A stretch of DNA of 9,839 nucleotides, taken from the NCBI GenBank assembly GCA_900553765.1, contig USET01000038.1, positions 1 to 9,839 of the forward strand. The letters run 5' to 3'. Of the stretch, positions 1-5,257 are shown one piece after another. Both the position numbers and the translations under genes were made by a program. The notes beneath the pieces were generated by a model that was not told where the DNA came from, did not search any database, and was given only the letters and a program-made list of their open reading frames with translations. The number at the start of each line of letters is the position of its first letter. Positions within the stretch are counted from its first letter, which is position 1. Origin of the DNA: an uncultured Mycoplasmatota bacterium (GTDB lineage: Bacteria; Bacillota_I; Bacilli_A; RF39; UBA660).

Positions 1-9
1 GGCCAGCCA
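1..9 (+). tRNA. 3' end of a tRNA, probably tRNA-Gln (partial)
   Basis: The window opens with GGCCAGCCA, which reads as the end of an acceptor stem, a G discriminator base and an encoded CCA tail. An A just before a G discriminator fits the weak U1-A72 pair and G73 typical of tRNA-Gln. A terminator-like hairpin and a second tRNA follow directly, which supports a tRNA cluster. Only nine bases are visible, so the identity is an inference; the 5' flank would settle it. Confidence 0.4.
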
Positions 10-18
10 TAATGACAT

Positions 19-45
19 AAACCTTATTTATAAGGTTTTTCTTTT
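19..45 (+). terminator. Rho-independent terminator between the two tRNAs
   Basis: An 8-bp stem AAACCTTA (19-26) pairs with TAAGGTTT (31-38) around a 4-nt TTTA loop, and its right arm runs into a T-rich tract to position 45. It would end transcription from upstream. The stem is AT-rich and so only moderately strong. Only two bases separate it from the first base of tRNA-Leu, so that tRNA depends on readthrough or on a promoter overlapping this hairpin. Confidence 0.65.
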
Positions 46-47
46 AT

Positions 48-132
48 GCAAGAGTGGTGGAATTGGTAGACACGCAAGCTTCAGGCGCTTGTGGAATACT
101 CTGTGTGGGTTCGAGTCCCATCTCTTGCACCA
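48..132 (+). tRNA. tRNA-Leu, anticodon CAG
   Basis: This is a complete class II tRNA. The acceptor stem GCAAGAG (48-54) pairs perfectly with CTCTTGC (122-128), followed by discriminator A129 and an encoded CCA (130-132). The anticodon stem CAAGC (75-79) pairs with GCTTG (87-91) around loop TTCAGGC, giving anticodon CAG at 82-84, which reads CUG leucine codons. A long variable arm follows the anticodon stem, as expected for tRNA-Leu, and the T arm contains GGGTTCGAGTCCC. The D arm has the GGTAGA motif. The A73 discriminator is the leucine identity element. No usable promoter is obvious in the short gap from the upstream tRNA end. Confidence 0.97.
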
Positions 133-174
133 TTGAGAAATTTGTTCGAATTTAATATATTTATTCACGTTTTG

Positions 175-213
175 AAATGCACACTATTTGAAAAATGTTG
201 TGCATTTTAATTT
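175..213 (+). terminator. Hairpin terminator after tRNA-Leu
   Basis: A perfect 9-bp inverted repeat AAATGCACA (175-183) and TGTGCATTT (199-207) encloses a 15-nt loop and is followed by TTTTAATTT. It lies about 40 bp past the tRNA end, where a terminator is expected. The loop is long and the T tract is interrupted, so it may be weak or bidirectional. Confidence 0.55.
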
Positions 214-281
214 ATAAAAAATATATGATTTTGTTATGTTTTTATTAAATATTAAGTGGATTTAGTATTGTATTGTTAAGA

Positions 282-310
282 TTGATAGATAGGAAAATAT
301 CAGGTTTTAT
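282..310 (+). promoter_or_regulatory. Possible promoter of the three-gene cassette
   Basis: TTGATA (282-287, five of six bases of the -35 consensus) lies 17 nt before TTTTAT (305-310, four of six of the -10 consensus). This would start transcription about 40 nt before the TTG start codon at 355. The region is so AT-rich that chance matches are likely; TATCAT at 313-318 is a competing -10 but has no -35 at proper spacing. Some promoter is needed here if the upstream hairpin at 175-207 terminates. Confidence 0.3.
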
Positions 311-354
311 GTTATCATTTATATGAAGAATATATGTGATAGAGAGGTGGCAGT

Positions 355-957
355 TTGAAGACGATATATCTTATGCGCCATTCTGAACCATTTAAGCCAA
401 CGAATATCAATAATTCGGATTCATTGCAACAGCAAAATGAAAAATGGCCTTTAACAATTTCAGGCGAAAAGAGGGCAGAACAAATGAGTCGAAATAGAGA
501 ACTGAGTGATTTTGATGTCGTCATTTCTTCTCATTATGTAAGAGCGATTGCAACAGCAAAATATTTTACAAACGATAGGGTATTAGTGGATGAAAATTTT
601 GGAGAAAGAAAATTCGGTGTAAATACTTGGGAGGAGTTGCCAGAAGATTTTGAAAGAAAACAATTTAGTGATTTTGATTACCATCTTGAAAATGGAGAAT
701 CTTTAAATGATGTTATAAAAAGAGAGCATCGCGCTCTCATAGAGATCTTTAATCATTGTGGAGGTAAAAAAATATTGATTGTAGGGCATGCGACAGCTTT
801 TTCTGCTTTGTTTTGTAAATGGTGTGAGATAGACAGTGCCAATAATTATGTGTTTCATGGAAAAACTTTTTTCGATGGGAAATGGAATTATTACGAAACA
901 TTTAAACTTACATTGAATGATGCAAATGATTTAACCGATATTAAAAATATAAAGTGA
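355..957 (+). CDS. Histidine phosphatase superfamily protein (phosphoglycerate-mutase-like)
   Basis: This 200-residue protein is a branch-1 histidine phosphatase (PGM/GpmB/CobC-like fold). Visible catalytic residues are R8-H9 in LMRHSE (the phospho-accepting His), R63 in SSHYVRAIATA, E84 in GERKFG, and the second His, H145, in IVGHATAF. NGES at 113-116 also matches family patterns. The start is a TTG at 355, preceded by AGGTGG at 345-350; the RHS motif at residue 8 rules out any later start. Family members remove phosphate from sugars, nucleotides, cofactor precursors or proteins, and the substrate cannot be predicted from motifs. It is soluble, with no signal peptide. Its TGA stop overlaps a GTG and lies 8 nt before the ATG of the next gene, so the two are probably translationally coupled. 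It is not a glycolytic PGM by length or context. Confidence 0.88.
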   Translation: MKTIYLMRHSEPFKPTNINNSDSLQQQNEKWPLTISGEKRAEQMSRNRELSDFDVVISSHYVRAIATAKYFTNDRVLVDENFGERKFGVNTWEELPEDFERKQFSDFDYHLENGESLNDVIKREHRALIEIFNHCGGKKILIVGHATAFSALFCKWCEIDSANNYVFHGKTFFDGKWNYYETFKLTLNDANDLTDIKNIK

Positions 958-965
958 GTGATAAG

Positions 966-2420
966 ATGGATATATATAAATTAAAAGTACAAACGAAACA
1001 AGTTGGTGGGTATTTCAGTAGTGAGCAGATCGATTTACTGTCTATCATACAATGTAAAACGAAACGAGAACTCATTGATTTTATAAAAGAGTGCCAGCAG
1101 TTACATGGAATGGTAGATATGAATAGGATCGATATGGATCTAGAGGGGTTAAAGCAATTTGTCTTCAAGAGTTATCAAGATACGTTGATGCCTCATTATA
1201 GTGATCCAGAGTGTGTCTTAAAATATATGCTCGAACGATTAGAACTGAAAGAAGAGGAGATAGAAGCAGTTGTAAAGACACGATTGCAGAAGAAAACGGA
1301 AAGTTTATCTTATATAAAAGAGTATATTAAAAATAGATATCCTAATGACGCTTCTAAGATATTTCGAGCATCTCATCAAATCATTACGAAAGAAAGAGAT
1401 CAAAATAAGGATCCTCAGTTATACGATGAACTTGTTTTGTTAAATGACAACTTGCCAATGTTCCAAACATTATTAGTAGGATCTGGTAAACCAGAAGTGG
1501 TTATCAATTTCTTGTTCTCTCAAGATGATGACAAGTTTGATTTTTATTTTTCAAAGCGTGACTTGGATTTTGCACACCGTAATAATAAGCACGTGAGATT
1601 TCATACGCTTTTGACAAGAGGAACAAATCTAACCTTTTTTGACGGAATGAAGAAAGACGATATCTTGGATACTTTAAAATCATATGTAAAATACACAATT
1701 GATTTTATAAGCGAATATAATAACACACATAAGTTAACAAATGGAGATCCAGTGATCAATGCAATTGATGTATTTAATGAAATAGTCAGTTTTGAAAAGA
1801 ATCAAGCAGGGCAATACGAAAATATATGGGAAGTGAAATATGGAATTTCTATCAAAGAACTTTGCGATGTTTTTTCTTATGCGATAGAACATAGACCAGA
1901 GGGTGTAACCTACCTATATAATGAACCTTTCCTAGAAAATAAAGAAAGAAGAGAGAAAGTTTTTGAAGTATTGAAAGATATCAATTTATATGCACCAGGA
2001 TTTATTGATACTTTAGGTTCACAAATGCATATTACATTTCAAACGAGTGACGAACAGATTGAGGAATGTTTTCAAGCTTTTAAATCACTTCAGGATGTAT
2101 CTGGGGTGAATATTCAGATTACAGAGTTTGATTTATCGTTAAGTGAGAAGGAAACAATAAAACTAATAGATGTGGATTCTCCATATACTTATAATCAAGT
2201 ATACGCAATGAAAAAAGAACGTATCGATAAGATTTCATCTATTATCGTAAAATCAGGAGTTCGATTGGATGGAATATCTTATTGGTCTTTAACGGACCGA
2301 ATTGATTGCAACTTAGAAAGAGTAAGAACGCGATTGTTAGATAAAGGAATTATTACGGATACGAAAGAGATTACATCTGTTTGTGGTGGAATGCTTGCAA
2401 CATTAAAAGAGGAGGAATAA
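966..2420 (+). CDS. GH10-like (xylanase-fold) protein with long uncharacterised N-terminal region
   Basis: This is a 484-residue protein if it starts at ATG 966, which follows the SD-like AAGTGAG; a GTG at 954 overlapping the previous stop would add four residues. Residues 1 to about 165 are mostly helical and charged and I do not recognise them. From about 170 to 450 the motifs of glycoside hydrolase family 10 appear in order: FDF...DLDFAH...VRFHTLL (H213), IDVFNE (N271, acid/base E272), LYNEPF, IDTLGSQMH (Q353, H355), ITEFDLSL (nucleophile E387) and YWSLTDR (W440). Both catalytic glutamates are therefore present. The ENxxK motif and the WH after HTL, which form the xylose-binding -1/-2 subsites, are absent, so xylan is an unlikely substrate. 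There is no signal peptide, so it should be cytoplasmic. It is the middle gene of a coupled trio; its last codons contain the ribosome binding site of the next gene. Confidence 0.75.
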   Translation: MDIYKLKVQTKQVGGYFSSEQIDLLSIIQCKTKRELIDFIKECQQLHGMVDMNRIDMDLEGLKQFVFKSYQDTLMPHYSDPECVLKYMLERLELKEEEIEAVVKTRLQKKTESLSYIKEYIKNRYPNDASKIFRASHQIITKERDQNKDPQLYDELVLLNDNLPMFQTLLVGSGKPEVVINFLFSQDDDKFDFYFSKRDLDFAHRNNKHVRFHTLLTRGTNLTFFDGMKKDDILDTLKSYVKYTIDFISEYNNTHKLTNGDPVINAIDVFNEIVSFEKNQAGQYENIWEVKYGISIKELCDVFSYAIEHRPEGVTYLYNEPFLENKERREKVFEVLKDINLYAPGFIDTLGSQMHITFQTSDEQIEECFQAFKSLQDVSGVNIQITEFDLSLSEKETIKLIDVDSPYTYNQVYAMKKERIDKISSIIVKSGVRLDGISYWSLTDRIDCNLERVRTRLLDKGIITDTKEITSVCGGMLATLKEEE

Positions 2421-2421
2421 T

Positions 2422-3903
2422 ATGGGTGTTTTATATCATGGAAGTTCAGTAAGAGGCATGAAAGAGTTAGTACCACATCAATCTACGCATGGGAAATATG
2501 TTTATGCGACAAAGGATAAAGAATTAACTGTGATCTTTTCTAAAAGAGCAGGAGATGACATGACATATTCATTGTTTCGGACAGATAAAAATGAACCGTG
2601 GCAACTTGTAGAAAGAATTCCCAATGGATTTGAAACGATGTTTTCTAATTCAGCATCTATTTATACGGTGGAGGATACTACTTTTCAAGATATCCATACA
2701 GGATTTTCCGAACTGGTATCGGACCAACCTGTTAGGATATTGAATGAGGAAAGAGTGGAAAATGTTTACGAAAAAATAAAAGAATTAGAACAAGATGGTT
2801 TGATTCAGCTGCATTATTATCCAGATAGACCAGAGAAGATTCCGGAAGATGATTCTGATTTGATTAATGTCGAATTAAGAATGGCTCAGATAAGAAATAG
2901 AAAAATAAGGAAAGAAAATTTCGAAAGATTATTATTTTTTCACCCCAATTTATTAGATCGCGTGAACTCTTTATTAACACAAGAAATAGAAAACTATATC
3001 CCGTATAAGAAAGAAGACCTTGTTACGATTTACGAAAAATACTTCCTGTTGCAAATGATTTATCCAGAACGTGAATATTTTTTATCATCTTCCTTGATAG
3101 CAATTACAAAAGAGTATCCAGATTTAGTTCCGTTATTGCAAGATAAATTAAAAATGTTAAATCAAACATCTGAAGAAAAGTTAAATTGTTTGATCGATAG
3201 GGTTTCAAAATCCATAAAAAACATTCCTAACGATGTATTAGAGCAAACGAAGGAACGTTATTTTCACGATCCGCGATCGTTTCCAGAGAAGGGTGAGGAA
3301 ATACTAGAAGGATATAAAAAAATATCTATGATGGAAAACCTCGTGAATCAACCGATCGATGATAAAATTTTAGAAAATTCTATTCTCTTGATAGGACCGA
3401 TGGGAAGTGGAAAGACGACAATGGGAAATTTGTTATCTGAGAAATTGAATATGCAACAAATTTCTTTAGATCATCGCGAACAGCTCGCACAGTTGTATAA
3501 GAAAAGTGGTCATTTTAAAAACTTTAAAGAATTTGAATTCTTTTTAACAAGTACAGTGTTAACACATTTACAAGAACCATCTGTTGTCGATTTTGGTGCA
3601 GGTCATTCTATCTATGAAGATCCGTTTATGTTTTTAGAGATGAAACATTTAATAGAACAATTTTCACATGTGATTCTACTTATGCCGAGTGAAGAAAAAG
3701 AGGAGTCTCTATCTATTTTAAACGAACAAAAAGGAATAGAGGAAGGTAGCCAAAGAGCGAAAGACAATGCGCATTTTGTATATAGTTCTTGCAATGAAAA
3801 ATTAGCAACTCTCATTCAATATACAAAAGGGAAAAATCCATCGGAAATTACAGATGAACTATTAATGAAATTGGAGGAAAAAACGAAAACTTCAACAATT
3901 TAA
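2422..3903 (+). CDS. Two-ended protein: ADP-ribosyltransferase-like N-terminus and shikimate-kinase-like P-loop kinase C-terminus
   Basis: 493 residues. The N-terminus begins VLYHGSS (H6), then YVYAT (Y28), IYTVED...F, and SELVSDQPV (E97). This order of an HGS, an aromatic-AT and an E-x-x-S motif resembles ADP-ribosyltransferase-fold domains with an H-Y-E type triad; that reading is an inference. Residues about 105-310 are helix-rich and unrecognised. The C-terminus is a P-loop kinase: Walker A GPMGSGKT (325-332), D350 in SLDHRE, VVDFGAGHS (388-396), a hydrophobic strand VILLM and a terminal helical region, a layout like shikimate kinase or gluconate kinase. The acceptor is unknown, and a biosynthetic shikimate kinase would not carry the first 300 residues. 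The start ATG lies 6 nt after a perfect AGGAGG inside the end of the previous gene, one base past its stop, so the genes are coupled. No secretion signal. Confidence 0.72.
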   Translation: MGVLYHGSSVRGMKELVPHQSTHGKYVYATKDKELTVIFSKRAGDDMTYSLFRTDKNEPWQLVERIPNGFETMFSNSASIYTVEDTTFQDIHTGFSELVSDQPVRILNEERVENVYEKIKELEQDGLIQLHYYPDRPEKIPEDDSDLINVELRMAQIRNRKIRKENFERLLFFHPNLLDRVNSLLTQEIENYIPYKKEDLVTIYEKYFLLQMIYPEREYFLSSSLIAITKEYPDLVPLLQDKLKMLNQTSEEKLNCLIDRVSKSIKNIPNDVLEQTKERYFHDPRSFPEKGEEILEGYKKISMMENLVNQPIDDKILENSILLIGPMGSGKTTMGNLLSEKLNMQQISLDHREQLAQLYKKSGHFKNFKEFEFFLTSTVLTHLQEPSVVDFGAGHSIYEDPFMFLEMKHLIEQFSHVILLMPSEEKEESLSILNEQKGIEEGSQRAKDNAHFVYSSCNEKLATLIQYTKGKNPSEITDELLMKLEEKTKTSTI

Positions 3904-3955
3904 TCTTTCTCTTTTCTATAAATTTATTTGTGCGTTAGAGTTTTGGAAAGATATA

Positions 3956-3964
3956 TGTTAAAAT
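3956..3964 (+). promoter_or_regulatory. Extended -10 promoter of the ATP-grasp gene
   Basis: TGT followed by TAAAAT (3959-3964, five of six bases of the consensus) forms an extended -10 element. No convincing -35 lies 16-18 nt upstream, which extended -10 promoters tolerate. It would start transcription near 3971, giving a leader of about 45 nt before ATG 4015. No terminator separates it from the preceding gene, so readthrough from the cassette is also possible. Confidence 0.55.
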
Positions 3965-4002
3965 AGAAAAATATAACGGAATCACATGAGTTTAAATGAA
4001 TG

Positions 4003-4010
4003 AGGGAGGA
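4003..4010 (+). promoter_or_regulatory. Ribosome binding site that fixes the ATP-grasp start
   Basis: AGGGAGGA at 4003-4010 is a strong Shine-Dalgarno sequence four bases before ATG 4015. An in-frame ATG at 4000 would place this site inside the coding region and has no site of its own, so the longer reading is rejected. Confidence 0.85.
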
Positions 4011-4014
4011 CAAC

Positions 4015-5106
4015 ATGAAATATTGTTATGATAAAAATCTACCTTGGACCTATTCCAAAAATGAGATGGAATTAGTAAAACAGAAGGGAAATGGAATTTT
4101 ATACGATAGCGAACTTCATAGATTCGAGGATTTCGATCACAATGAGATCGATATAACGGGGGAAGTCATTTTTCCACGTACTGGAGTCGCTCAGATTTAT
4201 GATCTATTAGATGACATCGTTCGACAAGGTGGAACACCAGCTTTTTCTAAAGATGAGATGGAACAAGTTAGAAAATGGCCAAAATATGTTCAGACCAAAA
4301 GAACCGGTCATATGTTGACAGGAAAAGATCTGTTGGATGAGGAAGTGATCGAACGATTAGAACAGATATATGGAACAGAGTTTTTTATGAAAACGCTAAG
4401 GAAAGATTTTAGTGGTATCATTCCGATCGAACTTTTAAAGGATAAAGAGTGTGCATTTTATAAAACGTTAGTGCACCACCCAGATACTGAATTTTTTATC
4501 AGTGAAAAAGTAAACATCGAACAGGATCAATACGGAAAGAAAGAATATCGATGTTTTGTCGTAGATGGCGAAATTTACAATATTTCAAGATTTACATCGC
4601 GAATCCTACATGAAATCGAACCGCAGGTTTTAGAAAAACTTCAAAATATAGTAGCGTCTTTGAAAGGTAGCTTTCCAAAAAATTACGTACTTGATGTTTT
4701 TGAATATGAGCTAAATGGGGAAAAGGATTTAGACGTGCTTGAATTTAATTCGATCGATGCTTCAGGATTATATTTATATAATTCATGTATCGAAAAATCG
4801 GATGATCTATTACACAAAAAGCCAAGACATGTCGCAACGGAATTTGTAAGTGTGCTAGAAGAATGTACAAGTCAAGGACAAATTACGGGAGATGCTAAAA
4901 ATTTATATTCTATTCCGGATACTTTTTCAAATGATTTGAGTTGTATGTGCACAGTGGGAATACTAGGTGTCAGAGTGTTTGATGCCCATATTTCACCCGA
5001 GGATTTCGGTCGTCATGTACCGATATTCAATATAGGAAAATTTGTAAATCCTGTGAAATTTGATGATGATTTAGCTAGACATCCAGTGAAAGAAAAAAAG
5101 ATGTAA
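4015..5106 (+). CDS. ATP-grasp domain protein (R2K-like clade)
   Basis: This 363-residue soluble protein has an ATP-grasp core in its middle and C-terminal half. The recognisable elements are FFMKTLRKDFSG (K126, nucleotide-binding lysine and glycine-rich region), FFISEKVNI (E164), KEYRCFVVDGEIYNISRF (R179, R192), YVLDVFEY (D227) and LDVLEFNSIDASGLYLYN (E243, N245: the metal-binding E-x-N of ATP-grasp enzymes). This arrangement resembles the R2K clade related to eukaryotic CDC123, a group with poorly known ligase substrates. ATP-grasp enzymes typically form amide or related bonds through an acyl-phosphate. The first ~95 residues may hold the pre-ATP-grasp fold, and the last ~90 are unassigned. 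It has its own promoter and a strong terminator, so it can be monocistronic, between the 355-3903 cassette and uvrA. The family call is reasonably firm; the R2K assignment is recognition by eye. Confidence 0.7.
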   Translation: MKYCYDKNLPWTYSKNEMELVKQKGNGILYDSELHRFEDFDHNEIDITGEVIFPRTGVAQIYDLLDDIVRQGGTPAFSKDEMEQVRKWPKYVQTKRTGHMLTGKDLLDEEVIERLEQIYGTEFFMKTLRKDFSGIIPIELLKDKECAFYKTLVHHPDTEFFISEKVNIEQDQYGKKEYRCFVVDGEIYNISRFTSRILHEIEPQVLEKLQNIVASLKGSFPKNYVLDVFEYELNGEKDLDVLEFNSIDASGLYLYNSCIEKSDDLLHKKPRHVATEFVSVLEECTSQGQITGDAKNLYSIPDTFSNDLSCMCTVGILGVRVFDAHISPEDFGRHVPIFNIGKFVNPVKFDDDLARHPVKEKKM

Positions 5107-5114
5107 ATTTGTAT

Positions 5115-5147
5115 AAACGTCGATCCAATAGATGAATCGGCGTTTTT
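5115..5147 (+). terminator. Rho-independent terminator of the ATP-grasp gene
   Basis: A 10-bp stem AAACGTCGAT (5115-5124) pairs with ATCGGCGTTT (5136-5145) with one G-U pair and an 11-nt loop, and the right arm merges into TTTTT ending at 5147. It starts 8 nt after the stop codon and isolates uvrA from upstream transcription. Confidence 0.88.
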
Positions 5148-5181
5148 CATTGTCTATCTAAAAAGAAACGGGATAAAATAA

Positions 5182-5195
5182 CGACTGTTTGTTCG
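5182..5195 (+). promoter_or_regulatory. Candidate LexA (SOS) operator before uvrA
   Basis: CGACTGTTTGTTCG matches the Gram-positive LexA pattern CGAAC-N4-GTTCG at eight of ten defined positions: the right half-site is perfect and the left differs at two bases. It overlaps the expected -35 region of the uvrA promoter, where a repressor would block RNA polymerase. SOS control of uvrA is established in Bacillus; here it is inferred from position and similarity. Confidence 0.5.
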
Positions 5196-5211
5196 TTTTT
5201 TTAATAAAATG

Positions 5212-5220
5212 TGTTATAAT
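5212..5220 (+). promoter_or_regulatory. Extended -10 promoter of uvrA
   Basis: TGT followed by a perfect TATAAT (5215-5220) forms a consensus extended -10. The -35 region (about 5192-5197, TTCGTT) is poor and overlaps the candidate LexA box. Transcription would start near 5227, about 30 nt before ATG 5258. Confidence 0.8.
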
Positions 5221-5257
5221 ATCTGTGGAAATGAGAAAAAAGAAAACAGGTGAGAGT

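Noticed and set aside
133..354. Possible small gene, riboswitch or CRISPR in the AT-rich gap after tRNA-Leu
   Set aside because: No open frame with a ribosome site, no repeated units, and no recognised riboswitch core; only the hairpin at 175-207 and a weak promoter candidate are visible.
355..3903. Integrative island inserted at tRNA-Leu
   Set aside because: The location beside a tRNA is suggestive, but there is no integrase, no duplicated tRNA end and no flanking repeat in the window.
4000..4014. Upstream ATG of the ATP-grasp gene
   Set aside because: The strong Shine-Dalgarno sequence lies inside the extra five codons, so ATG 4015 is the better start.
5189..5257. Upstream extension of uvrA
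   Set aside because: It begins before the predicted transcription start and lacks a ribosome site, and the conserved UvrA N-terminus begins at 5258.
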